Shown here: one piece after another, positions 12,276 to 26,800 of the stretch
Layout of the letters: every line of letters starts with the position of its first letter
Numbering within the stretch: position 1 is the first letter of the stretch
Origin: Paragonimus skrjabini miyazakii
Lineage: Eukaryota; Platyhelminthes; Trematoda; Plagiorchiida; Troglotrematidae
Assembly: GCA_014338405.1 (NCBI GenBank)
Contig: JTDE01000130.1
Coordinates: 215,642 to 279,641, forward strand
Direction: 5' to 3'
DNA length: 64,000 nucleotides
Notes under the pieces: model-generated
What the model saw: the letters and a program-made list of their open reading frames with translations, nothing else
Told to the model about the DNA's origin: nothing
Databases searched by the model: none
Position numbers and translations under genes: made by a program

Positions 12276-14749
12276 CAACCGACGTTAATCATATAAACAT
12301 GCATAAACATGTGTTTTCCTCTTATTTGTTGAAGTTTCATTTACGAACCTCATGAAAAAATATTTCCCTACAATAATGTCGAGTTAGATTGGTAGCACAT
12401 TGCAGAAGAACAGTGTAACGGTGTTGTATTTCGTGTTACATTCTTCGTACACTATTGATTGTTTTGTAGGTTTACTTCCTACGATGTCAGCTTAGATCAT
12501 TTGTTCACCGATAATGCACCTTGAATACTTCGTCCAAGCTGCTAAGTCTCAACCCTAGTTTGTGTAGCATGGAAAGTTGTGATCCAGTAAACTTATGGCT
12601 GTAAACTGAAGTATTGGGCTGAATCCGAGCAAACCGCAGGTCACATTTCCCAACACTATCAAACAGTAGGGCTACATTTTGGAACACTGTACGCTTAGAA
12701 ACTATGTGAATATGTCGTCAGTATTTTACTATTCTCCGACTTATTTAATTGCGAATAAACACCTTCATTTTGTGTTGCGGAAGTTTTGTCCAGCTTCAAA
12801 CTTATACAAATTTACATTATGGAAGTCCACGTATACTTCAGACCTTCACCAAAAATACATCACAACACCCTGAACTGTCTTTCAGCAGTGTGTGCCATAT
12901 CCAGGCAAACACCCGCGTTTTCCATAATTTTCATCAAGAACACAAAAGCCAACAAGCTGGCTTTAAATGTAGGAAGTCAACTTAGTTACATACAACATTG
13001 CAGCTACCGTTTGCTTACTGTGTTGACCAACAGAAGTAGCACCCACCAACGTTTAACAGATATGAGAGGGAATCGCTCCTAACTGACAAGGTGAATACCA
13101 AACGTTTATCGGATATTTGAATATATCATTGTGACCCTACATGTGGGACAGCGTTCGCTGTTTTTGAGTGACCGAAAAACTATTGGTACTCCTAACATTT
13201 TGTCATGCATATATTCTGTCCACATTATTTGTCGATCCTTGGGAGAGAGTACGTAAGTATGTAAGTACATCAGGATGCCCATAAAGTGATGAGTACAACT
13301 CACCTGCTATACGTATGCCTTATATGTACTAAGCATTCTTGTCAACAATCTAACCACTTTTGATCCACAATTTTGTTAATAGATATTTGGTTGGTAACAT
13401 GGATGTACGGGGGTTAACGCGGCACCAAATCAATGACTGTTCGTCATATCTGAAACTGATTCATACAGATATTTCACATCATGTAACATCGGAAACGCAC
13501 CAGCTGGAAATCCTTACTGTAGCAGGTGCTGCGGAACAAATCGTTAAACTGGGATGTTCGGCAAGTTGAAGGTAATGAATTGACTGTGGATAAACGTTGG
13601 GTGGATGCAAAGGTGTTCACTAATCGTTCACTTAGCCTGTGGTTATCACGAGCTTATATAGAGGCGAAAAGTGGTTCAATGGTAAGGAAAAATTTACTAA
13701 CAACTTCTACACACTCGGTTAAACTTTATCGGATTGTGTTTGTATTTCAACAAACTGTGCCCAGCTGAACTCTCCGATGTATCACCTTCAACAGAAGGCA
13801 GGTTGTATGCATTCCAGAATAACCATGTTGCACTACTCACATTGAAAACTAAACAATTTATAATTTGTGAAAGTTCGGGGATTCAGGTTATTTCATAATT
13901 GAACACCACCTACACTCGATCACGGCCTTTGCATTGAGATAAACCTTTTGGCTAGCCCACTCCATTTAGACTGTTAATCCTTGAAGAGATGCCTGATATT
14001 TGCGTTTATCACCGGGTCCAAACAATTTTTTAACTAACACCGTACGCAAGATTGTATTACTCAGATGGACCGGAAAATGAACCTAATGAAATCAATTTAC
14101 CTCCGTTAAAGCTCTCCAGATAAACATAATTCAAACGAGGCTTGCACAAATAACATTTTCGTCACAGGTTTTGACCTCAACTGACTGGATTAATCTACCC
14201 ACTAGGGCGATGTAAATAACCAGTCAAATAACACCAGAGAAATAGTTATTAATATGGCATTATACTGACGTGTTGATTTTCAAACCTTATGGGCGTGCGT
14301 CAATGTATTTTTCTCAATACAACTACCCCATGCAGTAAACTTGGTACTGTCTGTTATCTCCCTCCACGTAGACTTGTTCTACAGACGGTACTTTATAGAA
14401 ATGAGTAGAGACAGTTAAAAAGTAGTCTGCTTGGGACAGCAAAAATGGTTACAATTAAAACGCGAAGGAACCGCTTCACCTTAGGAGAAGCACCTGAAGT
14501 GGTAGAATGAACCATGTAGGATTATTTAGTGTGATGAATCCACAGCGGTTTCACATGAATCAAAGAACTATTAAGGACACCTTTGTGTTAATAGTACAGA
14601 GGGACCGCACCCGAATCATTTTAACTCAAGGGTGACAGATTCCTTTTTAATAAGTAATGGATAGCAACCTATAATAGTCGACAACTCGATTGTTTTCCCT
14701 TCCCGCTATCAACGTTTATTTATACATCAATAGTTGCTAATTAAGTGCT

Positions 14750-14763
14750 GTTACCTAGGCAAC
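14750..14763. promoter_or_regulatory. RFX X-box consensus match
   Basis: GTTACC-TA-GGCAAC is a full match to the RFX-family X-box consensus GTNRCC-N(0-3)-RGYAAC. In animals such sites lie near ciliary genes. No gene is recognised nearby, and a match in 64 kb is not improbable, so function is unproven. Confidence 0.25.
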
Positions 14764-17089
14764 GAATGTGTAACTAGGACTTTCATTATCTTTGATTTGT
14801 TTTAATGGGGCGTAACAAACAAAATGAAATTCAGATGTAACATTTGTACAGATGCTCACTTAAAATGTCAGATCTTATAAAATCATCCTATGGTTCATAC
14901 GGTTAGGAAATACGATATCGTATTGGCGTTTACACGCGATTCGCCCAATTGCCTTAGTTTATTACGGAGTGCAATATCGTAAGTGATTTGTTAAAAATCG
15001 TTTCCATTTGCTAAAGTAACGTCTCTGCCATATATGAAATACACTACAAAAACACTACAATTTCTAAGTCTTGAGATGTTAATTATTTGCAAATGTTCGA
15101 TAACGTAATCTAGACCAACTAACTAGTTGAATTGCTGGAGTATGATTTGAGGTGACTACATTTTTAATAATTATGAATCCAGTGCTGACACTGGCATATT
15201 ACTATACTGTGAAGTATGCTGAACCACACAAGCTTTCTAGAGCGGGCTGTGTGGTTTTTTCAAGATAATCAGACAAAGTTTTCCCTATGGCTTCGCGTTT
15301 TCACAGATTAGCTTGCAAATGGATTTAATACATTGATCAGCTGCCTATAACGGCCTTATTCGAACAAAATTATTACATTAGAAGTCAGCCCTAGTGAGTT
15401 GTGATTTCATCGATTAGTGATCATAAAATGTTACAGCATATCAGACGCCCAACGTTGTCGAAGTGCGTAGTCTTGATAAAAATTCGAACCGACAAAAACG
15501 GAAAACGACAGGAACAAAAACAGCTAAAATTATTTTCTGTTAGAACTCGCTTCCAGAAAGTATTGTTCACAGTAACAAATGACAAATGCCTGTAAAAGAA
15601 CACATTCAGGTTCAATTTAACGAAATGTCGTCACTGGAATAAATAGTTCTTAACCAACGGGAAACACAAGATGAGAGGAAGCGATTCACGTGGTGTCCAC
15701 CGAAATAACACATCGTAGTTTCTGAGCACACACGTACGTGTAAATAACGTTGAACGGGAAAAATATTTCGGAGGGCGAAAGTCATTTCTTAATGGAATAA
15801 GCACACAAACAATAAAATGGAAATCAAAATTGTAAGGAGGCCGAGTATCAGGGCTGCCGAAACGTCAACAAAAATTGTTCTTGAGCATGTTAAGAGATTT
15901 TGAGGCCTGATACTAAACGTCTCGGCAGACTGGTGCATGCGTTTCCGGTTGCTCCGAAAAACCACGCAGAATGCATCTAGAATCTTGAATCTGTGTCTTA
16001 TTTGATTTGTGGTTTGATACTGATGATTTTGGTTGTTGTCTTTTGGCCTCCAAGCAGGCGCCTGGCGTTTATACTTGCGTTCGCAACCACTTGGGAATTC
16101 GCTGCTTGAGGTGAAAAGCTAACTGCAGCTTCATGAATGCTTGCATAAACAGTAAGGTGTGACAGACGAAGGCTGTTCTTTTGCAGCTGGAGCAAATGGT
16201 TCACTGTCTTATACATAATTTTGCAGCGCTATAGGATCTGGATACATCGACTGTTGGGCGCGTATCGTTGACATTGCCGACCAGTTGTTCCCTGAAAACC
16301 GGAGTTCTGAATACACCGTCTGCTTCGTTGCCGTCGTTATCCATATGTCTGGGGTGATGACACAACTATCATTCTTGTTAAATTGTAAAGGACACCCTGT
16401 TGGCCTGTAGGGTATCTGTGAGTGTGTCAACTTCAAATGGTAAATTTTCCTCCCTACATAAACCATGCGCAATGTGAGGCAGCTTTCAAACAAGGTTATT
16501 CTAATATTGCACTATCTAAATGAGCTTTCAGTAGATGAGCCTTTTTATCGTGCTGTCAGACCTGATAACTACTATGTCCAGGAACGAAAGGCAGTTGCCT
16601 CATTCCTTTTCTCTAGTTAGCTTGAAATTCGGACGTGTTTAGTTCAACTCCGAAAATTCTCAAAAGTGGTCAGAATGTTGCACATGCAACGCTTGCACAG
16701 TATCGGCTTTAACGAGCTTTCACATATTCTAGAATCTTCTCTTGCCATGAAGAAATCATCTAGAAAAAGACCAAATGGACTGCTCACTGCAAACTTGTTC
16801 ACATGCAGGAAAGTGATTGTCTAGAAGCAGAACTTCACATCATGTGTGTGTAAAATAAATCAGGATTTCAGATCGATCACCGGGATAGGTAAGGAGGAAT
16901 CATGCAGACGTCACATCAAATGAACACATCAGTCTGTCCCAAAAATCAAAACCGTCTACACAACTCACTATCTTAAAGCTGGCTCTCAGACTGTGCCTGC
17001 TAAATAGTTATTTTGCCGGTTTACACAAATCAGCTAACCTTCGGGCTAGATCAGTTTGCGTTTGGATCCCGTAAGTCTTATTTTGGAAG

Positions 17090-17894
17090 CTGCTATTTAT
17101 CCCCGAATCGGATGTGTTCGTCAAGGAGACCCCGCATCCACCATCTACTGTTTATAAAATCCTTGAACAAACCTCGTTCAACCTCCTTTGACTTAGTCCT
17201 TAACACACCTGGCTTATATTGATGATATCCTACTGGCAGCTTGCTTGAGAAAAATACTATAAATCGAAGTGCAACATCTGCAGGACGTTCTCCTTCGAAT
17301 AGCTTTGATCATGAAAAACTAAAAGACCCAGTGCTTTTAAGTGAAAGCGGATAGAAAAAGAGGTACCATTGTTTTTGACGACCGACTCTTGGAAGTAATT
17401 GGAACCATCAGTGTATTAACTTCTTCTGCAGAAACGTTCAAGATTCTAGACCTGGATGGGAGTTTTATCAATATTTGTGGTTGTCGATCTAGTAAAAAGT
17501 TGCACGGGGTGACGGCAGCATTTCTGAAACCCCAGCAAAGAATCGATATCCTGTGGATGCACTTATTACAGAGATCAACCGTAAACTATTACTTTGTTTC
17601 GTCCATGAAAAGATGCTGAATTCCATAGATCAAGCAGTGAGAATGACTATTAAGAAATGGTTGCAGTTGCCCAGAGACGCATCCGAAGCTCCCTTTATTT
17701 GGATATCAAATCCAGCGGCTGCCAGCTACCACGACTTTAGTCTCGTGCACCTCCGAAGAGATCTCGCATCAAAAACACCTGTCAGCAAGAAATACGGTTT
17801 TACGATGTGTTCTATGCGATACTCCATTTTAATCGTTTCGTTGCCCTGCTCTCATGCTAATGTCAACGGCCGAAACGATTATTACTTCCGATGA
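17090..17894 (+). mobile_element. R2-clade-like non-LTR retrotransposon, reverse transcriptase relic
   Basis: A decayed reverse transcriptase can be followed across several frames. At 17104-17145 the translation IGCVRQGDPAS matches the palm motif written RGVRQGDPLSP in R2-type enzymes and is closed by a stop at about 17155. At 17206-17240 HLAYIDDILLAA contains the catalytic YxDD box (17215-17226). From 17341 a frame reads KADRKRGTIVFDDR and ETFKILDLDGSF (R2-type FKYLGL region), then LKPQQRIDIL, the conserved post-palm motif. A frame change near 17580-17600 is needed to reach EKMLNSIDQAVRMTIKKW and WLQLPRDA (thumb; compare RKWLxLPKDT), which runs to a stop at 17894. At least two frame changes and internal stops make it non-functional. 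The zinc-finger N-terminus and the endonuclease C-terminus were not found. No 28S rDNA flank is visible, so it may be a dead copy outside rDNA or a related clade. RTs of this group act by target-primed reverse transcription. Confidence 0.85.
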
Positions 17895-20800
17895 AAAAGC
17901 AAACTTTGCATGCCGTGAAGTCTTTCACAATACGTATAATGATGCCTGTTTGCGACATTCGCCATTGACGACCACGTCATACAAATGAATACGGAAAACA
18001 ACCCGGATTATTATTCTTCTCTACAAGAAAGCGATAAAACTTAGAGTTAACATGTTGCTCACGAAAATTTGTCGATCATATGGCCGTCCGAACTCATCGG
18101 AGTTAAAATCTCGCTGAGGTGATAGCTATAAATTTTGTCTCCCATTCTTTGGTATTGACTTGTTAATTATTCTGATGTGTGCAGACGAAACAAAAATGTG
18201 ACTGCATTAGTGACCGATAATTTTGGAAAAGGAACCTCAAAGGTTTCTAGAACCCCACCCTCTCATGGCCAACATTTCTTAACCCCGAATTTCCCGTATA
18301 CTAAGACAATGCAATCTCTATCGCTGACGTGGTTATAAAGTGGAAGCTTGTGTCAACCTAGTGAGGGATGAGTGCGTTCCGAGAGAAATTTGTATATGCA
18401 CTTACTCTCTCCTATCTTAGAATAGCCCTTTCTCCAAATTACCGCAATGTCCGATCTTGTTTAGTAACAGAGGTCTAATACACCCATCATCGCACAAATT
18501 CCTACGGCAAATGAGCCTCCCAAAATGTGATATTTCATAAATTTGTTTAACGTCTATTCAAAGTTTCCTAGGATACTTGTCACACAACCACCTACAGATT
18601 TCGACAAAGGTTTACTTTTGACGTACTATGATGTGTAATACATAAATCAAAATAGTGAGACACGCGTCCTCATTACCCAGAGGCACTATTGCCGAGTCGT
18701 ACAAATGTCGATTCTGGGAGACGCATGCCTCCGGCTGACAACAAACTGTTGCTGTTACTCCGGAGAACACCAGTTGATTTATGTCTACTCACTGTCTTAC
18801 TCTAGTCTATCACAAGAACAAAATGTTTTAACGAACAAGAAAAGGAAACTCCGCAAACAAGTTTACTTGCCTCGTGTACGTTCAATTACTCTGAATGACG
18901 GAAATGAATTTGCTTACACACTACCAACCAGTAAGTCGTTTCAGCTGTGCCTCCTTCGAGTTGACATTAAAATATTTCAGGTGCCCACTTTCATCGAGCG
19001 GAAATTGACGCCAAAAGTTGCTTATAGAGTAATTCATTTCAGTCAACATGAATAGCAAACGATTTTCTGTATGCTGTCCTGTGGCTGTTTGCAGTTTGAT
19101 GTCGCACGTTTGCATCGTCACGATTGCCACAAAATGTATGTATGTCAGCGGACAAACACGTGTATTTTTGTGGTGCGCATGATTGCATAGTTCACTGTTT
19201 GCACCCTTACTCATAAATGTGTCTGATTCTGCATAACCGTGTGATTATTCCCGATTGGATGTTTACTACATAACTGCCCTACTCTTACAATCCACAAACT
19301 AGTCTGGAATCCTAGCATAAATACAAATTCACCTGCTGTCTATCAGCTCGATCTACTGCTGGTCAATTTTACTGTCAGAATGAATATTATTCCCGCACTT
19401 ACCACATAAATATTTATGTACACGAGCTGCTTTCTGACCGGTATTCGGACGGGCCACTCTATGGGCTTTTGCCTAAAATGACTAGTTCAACTTACATCTC
19501 GTTAATTGAAGAATAAGGAGATTGGAATTGTGATGATGTTGAACGTCCATTACTAATTCTGTATGATCGTAGAATTGATTGGTAATGCTCAGTCACTGCC
19601 AGTTGCGAGTGACAAATACATATCAGAATGCGAATTTTTGACTCCAAATAGCCAATACTCTACTAAATAGAGTCGTGACAAAGACGGTCAACTAGAAGAA
19701 TTTCAACTGTGATTTCAGATGGACACTTTGATTGAGCGAAACCAATAGGCTGAATACTGTACGGTGTGAAATGAACACCAACCAAAGCAGTTCAAAACAT
19801 TGCAAAAATGACGTCAAAATAGAGTAAGTATTGAACAAATTAGTACGTTAAGAAGGAACCCATATAAAGTTTAGAAATTTGCGAGAAACTAGTCAATCAG
19901 GGTTAACTGTACAAACAAGAAAATTTGTTCATCAATAAAATATTTATCAACTTAGCACTTCAACAGCATGAGTCCAAAGGTGTGAAAGGGAAGGGACGAG
20001 AAATAGATGATACTTTCATGTTTGAGAAGAAATTCGGGACCGGTACCAACTTGAAATTACTTATCCACAGGGCTGATAAGCCAACAACCCGTCGTTCAAC
20101 AACGGAAAACTTCGATAACACAACGTTATCTAAACAAACATAACCAAAACTGATTACACAAATAGCAACAGCCAGTGACTTACTGTCACTCTGATTACGT
20201 GCAGTTTGGCTAAATGTGGAAATGAATCGGAATACAACTGGCAAATAAATGGCTTAGTGATTGCAACCAGTTAATGCAAACCTACCAGCAATAAAAAAAT
20301 GAACGGAAAATAAACGTGTCAAAACGGATATACGCATATATTGCTCTGCTCAGGTTTTCACGTGATTGGCAGCATACAACGGTAGGAAATGATATATAAG
20401 CATTGATGCGTAAAGCAAAAACACCCAAATAATGAAACGGATGAAAAAATTCTACAGTAACACAGCACCTAGTCACGTGAATCCAACCCCAAATTACCTG
20501 AATTATGCGTGATATAAATGTGATTACCAAGGAAAAAAAGAACTATACATTGATTGATATGATTTCCCTAGTGTGGACAAACGGCTTCAGAATTTGCGTT
20601 GTAAAGTGTTGAAAGCGTCTTTCTCTAAACCGTAGAAATCAGACACAAGTCCGGATAAACAAACGTTCAGAATAGCGCGATGAAACGCGCAGACGATTAT
20701 TTCATGCCGCCACATTAGACGCAAAATTTTGCATCACGAAAAATGGTTCAGAACACCATAACTTACTTTTTTCTTGAGGGATTAGCGATCTGCGGTCATT

Positions 20801-23800
20801 TATGACGATTAGGAATTCTCACCTCTTGGATGGTGCATACCTGAAACATAGGGTTTGTAGCGATATCACCTTAAGGTAAAGCGCGTGCATCCACTTATTT
20901 TAAGCAACTGTGAATTCCATTATGCAGATAACATACTGAATACATATTTTTCGCACGAATCGCACGGTATTCAGGGTTTTGCTAATTTTCTGAAAGTTTG
21001 GTTGCACTTGCAGTTTTTGTTACTGAAACTATAAACTCACCCAACTGTACGGCTTGCCGTGAATGAGACCAAATATTGCCGACATCAGGTATTGTAATAG
21101 GCATTCAACAATTCACAGGTCTTAATCACGCATGTGCGGAGATTCCAAACAAACCTGAAATAATTCTTTGTTGAACGTTTTGCCTGTTCTTCCCACACAG
21201 GAAGGCCATGGTTCTGACAGTCATATGAAAATTAATTTTGTTGGCGTTTGCTAATCTTAAACGATTTTGATTCAACATGAAGTTAAGGTTTAGTAAAAAG
21301 GGCATTGTTCTTAACTGTTTACATACTTTCACTTTCTCCTGGTGAGAAATTCCGAATGGGAATTATGGTTTCTAAACGTCACACTAAGTTGTCCTTGTGT
21401 GTTTTTAATTCAGCACTGAAATGCAGCGTAGTGCGACCGTGATCATCATTAAAAAACAAAATCAATTACACTCGGTTGTAACAGATCAGTTGCGCCTGAA
21501 AACCGCAATCAATAGAGGGCAGTAAGATGGATAATTTGTGATCTGCAAATTGTGAATTGCATGCTCATTTGAAAAAACGCACACCAAAATTCCAATGCTT
21601 ATCCAGTGTGAGATGGACCAATGGCATTTTAACGACATTGGTAAATATGTACACGGAGCTGTAAAAAACGATGAACTGCAAAACGTCGTCTGGTCAGTCA
21701 GAGATAAGAACAAGTCTTAACTGGCTTCTGATTAGCAATGATATAGCCGTCTTGCCGAAAAATACTAAACTTTCACGATGTCTAATCTTTAAATTTTCGG
21801 TTCAGTTTATGGACCGTTCCCTATAACCTACACTGACGTTCGAATTGCTACAGCATTTTTTGCTGGCAACGCTGATAACCATGAACAGAACTCATAATGC
21901 TCAAATGACACCTGATGTTTTTGGACGATTTTACCGCCTTCTATTATCACACTGATCTGTAAGGCAAAAACACTGAAATCACTTGTATATTCAGTACTTG
22001 CTTCGATGATGATTTGTATAAAATTTTCCGATGGAGTTTTAAACACTCTACTAATGTTTTTCTGCAGTGAGCCAACAGTCAAGCGCAAATTACTGTTGTA
22101 GTGGTCTTCAATAACGTTTAGTGTGACGTCATGCTCTGGTTAACTGAAGCAGAAGCTCACACCAATAACTGAGTCAGCGATATATAGCTACGGATGATAC
22201 TACGTGATAGGATTAAGAGATAAGACAATTGAACTCGATGTGAGGGAACAATTGCTTTTTACCGAACGATAGCAGCGTTGATAATTCCGTTGAATCATTG
22301 GAATCAATGTCGGAAATGCAAGTTTCTAGGTTAACAATTGTTGGCAAATATTTGCGTATGAAAAAAGGAACTGATATAACAATATTGTGTGATCGTAGGT
22401 TTCAATAACGAATGTATGACTTGAACACGTCACTCAATAAACTGTGGATAAACAGGTACAAATATATATACCAGGTGGACTGAAAGATACGTTTCAATAT
22501 AACCTATATTCTGCTTAATAAAGTGAAAATATCAATAAGTTTAGATTAAGAACAGAAATAGGAACGATGGTTTTCTATTCACTCGGGTTGAACCAGAAAT
22601 GATTGTGTTTTTCCCCATTTTTCTTGTGAATTCTTGGGTGACAATATATATGCTTAGTTTCCGGAATCTGGATTGGTATAAATGGAGAATTCTACCTTTT
22701 CTTCTGTAACTATTACAGAAATTGTTGCAAAATTTTACTCCTGGACAACAGTCATCTGCAATGTCGGTTAAAGAAACATACATCCAGATATAGGCTATGA
22801 TGTCATACCAGTTTATAAGAAAATTGATAACTTTTTGCCCTCAAATAAGAACCAGCTGGGAAAATCGTATCATCCAAATGCCTCTGATCTTCTATTTAAA
22901 AAATGTTAACAGTCCCAGGAAACAATTATATTTTTGGGGTTCTATGGTACTGTTGGGTTATTAATTGTGTAGATTACAAGTGTAACCCACACAGTCCTAT
23001 TTAACCCATACAAGCTATAATCTGGACCAGTTACTTTAAAGCCATTTCGGTTTCTCACTGGAATAATAGGCAACCAAGAACTGCCTGATTGACAGTTCCA
23101 TAAACATTTTTCAAGAATATTATCCATGAGTTCAGCAGATACCTATGTATTATATGGACTGTGCAAGTTATAAGTAGTTTTTTAAGTAACCAGCACGTAA
23201 TTCTTGATGGATAATTGCAATTTCGGAACAAAGTGGAACATTAATCTTCAAACTGAAATCAAGGAACAATCAGAAACTCATTATTAAAGCATATATTCTG
23301 GAATGTCCCCTAAGCATAGCGTGCAATTACGTTCAAACTGGAAAATGAGACGCCTGATAATGGATGGTCATCACATAACTCATGAATAATAAAGTAGTAG
23401 TCTAGAGAACTTCGAAATGATATTCTGAATACAAACCTAACAATATATTTTGGTTAGAAAAAGTTGCAGTCGCTGTCGAAGACTGTCGGAATAATTAATT
23501 CGAATCACATGAACGCGGACAGAAAAAATCTCATTGCAAATTGTCATGCTTCAGTTAATAACACGAACATAGTAATATAAAGAACATGAACAATAGTTTC
23601 GAAAATTTTCCAGCAGTTTTTATGAACTCAGAAACAGTTAACATTCATGTAAAAGGACATACAAAACAACATATGTACAAGTTAAATCATATTATCATAT
23701 CTGCATTAAATATTGTACATTTACATTTTCCCACAAGTCCCTACAATTCGCATTAGAACGTCGATTAACGACATTGAATAAGCACAACGGTTGTTAAAAT

Positions 23801-26800
23801 TGAACCGTTAATTCACTTAAGGGCGACTTTTGTCATTTAGACCAATTATGAGAATACTGCCTCTGATATTATAAGACTTTATCACGAGTATAAATAAAAA
23901 CTATGAAATCTTGATTTCATCAATAAAAATTGAATTTTGAGTTTTGGATCAAAATGTTTAGCATCACATTTTATTCGGTTCGTTGCCTTCATCTATAATG
24001 TAGAACAAAACTAATCACTAACTAAACATAATGAAATTACTCCCTTTTACATTTATGTAGAGGTTAGCCAAAAGAATTCTCCAGTTGATGCACTTCGGTA
24101 ATTTTTAGTGGGAATAATAAACCTTGGCAATCAGAACATTTGTACACTTTATTCGAACCAAAGTTCCTTGTAAGAATTGTGGCACAAGCATTGAAATACA
24201 GAAGTAAACGTACAGAATCATTTTATAAAACGATGGGGAAGAATATTTACCCACTGGGAACTTCTGACTGGTAAATGATTTCTGCAATATCCTTTATCTC
24301 TAGTTCAGCCTGTGAAGAAGATATCAGTTCTCCACAACTGTCGCGAGGAACATACATTCCGGCCCGGGTTCTAGAATCATTCGTTGATAAACATTTCATA
24401 CTGCACAACAGCACCAGTCAGCCGTAGACATCCTTCAACATCACCCCGGTGTATTCGTTTATATTCTTTTTCATTTGACTGACGATACGCTTACAATTAT
24501 ACGAATATCCAAAGCTTATAGACCGTAACTTCCGCCTGACGGATACTGCTAAGTTTTGTTGAATCCAGTAGTCAGATCGAGCAGCCGAAGGGTATCAATT
24601 GGTGGTCTGGCCTCATGACGAAATTAACGACACAAAACTGAAACAATTTCCTACTTTACGCAGAAAACTGGATATATCTTTGAATAGTTGGATTCCAATC
24701 TCAATCAAATAACTTGAAATTAAATAGTAAACTAACCAGACAACTTTAAACCCTTATTCTGCACTAGTAGATTAGGTTTGCAATTAACCAGAGTCCTCGT
24801 CAGAGAAGAATTTTAGAAATAGTTTTATATAAACCTCTAATATGTACAGGCTCAACTCGTTTAACTTACAGTAGACCGGAAATGTATAGCTTTAAGTCAT
24901 GCGCACTTCCAAGGATATTCAAAACATTTAGTACTCAGCTTGCTAGTTGCTTCACGGTGTAGAGAACACTCTGTAAACGTGAACTATTTCCGTATGGGAT
25001 ATGGAGTAAGTGTGTGTAGTTCAATAGTATCACACTAGAGAGTATGTTTGTGTACCACGATTGGGTATGCGGACAGTGAGAATAGTTTGGCTAATTTGCT
25101 ATGCCGATTCATACAAGATATAATTATATTTTAGAGTGAGCACCAAAAATTGGTAGATTTAACATTAAAGACGACGAAGCAAAGAGCAGAGCTTATTTTC
25201 TCTAAGCTAACTGCAGAACGACATCGATGAAAATACCCAACTTGCTGAACCAGTCGGAAAAGTGTTCGTTAAAATGATTGAGGACAGTAAACCAAATAAT
25301 AACTACACATTTGTACTTTGAAGTTTTTGTCAGATATCGTATACGTCGTAGAAGAATAAAAATGTCAAAGAATTTATAGAAAGAGGGCCGGAGTTTTCAC
25401 AAATAATTATGAGCGCACTAGGCAAAAGTGAACTATCTAAAACTTCCAATCTTTGCTGAATTTCTAAGCGTCTTTTGATTGGTATGAAAAGTAATTTTTT
25501 TTGTCACAGGAAAGACTGTATTTGCTCACCTAAGTAAGAAAGAGAGTTGCTTCCACAATGCTGGTCGCAGGCAAAACATTTATTGCATAAAAGTTAAGAA
25601 AACGCATGGTTGAGGCATAGAGTAATGACCCGGCTTAATAACAAGGTTGTTTCCGATGATTGCACTTACCACCTGACTAATTCAGCCACTGGATTTTTTT
25701 TCAAAAGAAAATTAAAAAAACAAACGTATTATTCTAGGCGAAGAACTTGTGTTTCAGCTCGGTCTTTTGTGTGGTGTGACAATTAAAGCGCTTTAGATAC
25801 AGCTCAACACAAAACATTATTATGTACAGTCGATCTATGCAGGTAGATTGACGGTGGGACTGAACTTTGAATGTGTGACTGTCAGACAACTATGGTTTTT
25901 TCCTTAACAGAAAGTGACTGGCGAAACGAATAAATCTTTTTTATGCATGCATGTTTTGGCGAATCAATTCTTCTCCTAAGTTTGATATGCAAAATCAATG
26001 CTCTCTTACTTGGTTTGTAATACTAACTGAGTAAAAAGTTGGTCGAATCTTATCATAATCTGCTCAATTATGATGCAACCTGACCTCTATCGTGAGTCTA
26101 TCAGGCGTAAATCTTTTAGTATTTTCGATCACTTGGTCAGTTTTCAGTATATTTATGACAACATTTTACAAGCAAGGACTCCATTATCCGACAATGAATT
26201 TCATTGGTACACTAAAACTCAGCGTTGTTTGTGGTTCTGTTAACTCGTTTCTTGAATTATGCACCTTTCTACCGTCGACTTCCAGCACACTGACTTGGCA
26301 ATTAGTCAATCTATCTCAATTAGTCCGGTGATAAATCAGGGACAACTACACTGTTGATCTCATATTTCTGGTGTTCTTCAGCACTACTAACAAGATAACA
26401 CAGCAAACTAGCAATTATATAAGACATGCACCAAACAATACGCTTAACAAGATGGGCAAATTGTGATAATCCAATCACCGTCAGAACCAGGATTACAACC
26501 CACAAAAGTAAACTTTCATTATTTCATGATGGAGATCAAAGGTTTGCTGCCCGTGTCAATAACAGAACGCAATCCGACCTGGTGGATTGTTTATCCTACA
26601 TTGGTTCATACAACGGACACAAAATCATCATTAAACACGCGTATTTGTTTTATCAGCGTAAAGTAATCAAGTGAGAGTTGGCAAATCAATAGAAGTAGAA
26701 TAGAATATTGTCACTTTAGCCGAAAAAATAGTAACAGTCACGCTAGTAAACAGATGGTAATCAGAAAAACAAAAACAGATGTGTTTTGATAATAACCCCA

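Larger units (their letters stand above)
9640..17085. other. Non-coding stretch between SINE and R2-like relic
   Basis: I recognise no protein. The longest frames are 112 codons (10964-11302, plus) and 98 codons (12786-13082, plus), and neither shows a domain signature. Within it lie a SINE 3' fragment (10352-10445), a 28-base tandem duplication (12223-12275) and an X-box-like palindrome (14750-14763). Minus-strand frames of 94 and 72 codons at 15998-16493 sit just upstream of the R2-like relic. I could not relate them to it. Confidence 0.55.

Noticed and set aside
19809..19816. TGACGTCA (CRE-like) sites here and at 22124 and about 50148
   Set aside because: A few occurrences of an 8-base palindrome in 64 kb are expected by chance, and no promoter is evident.
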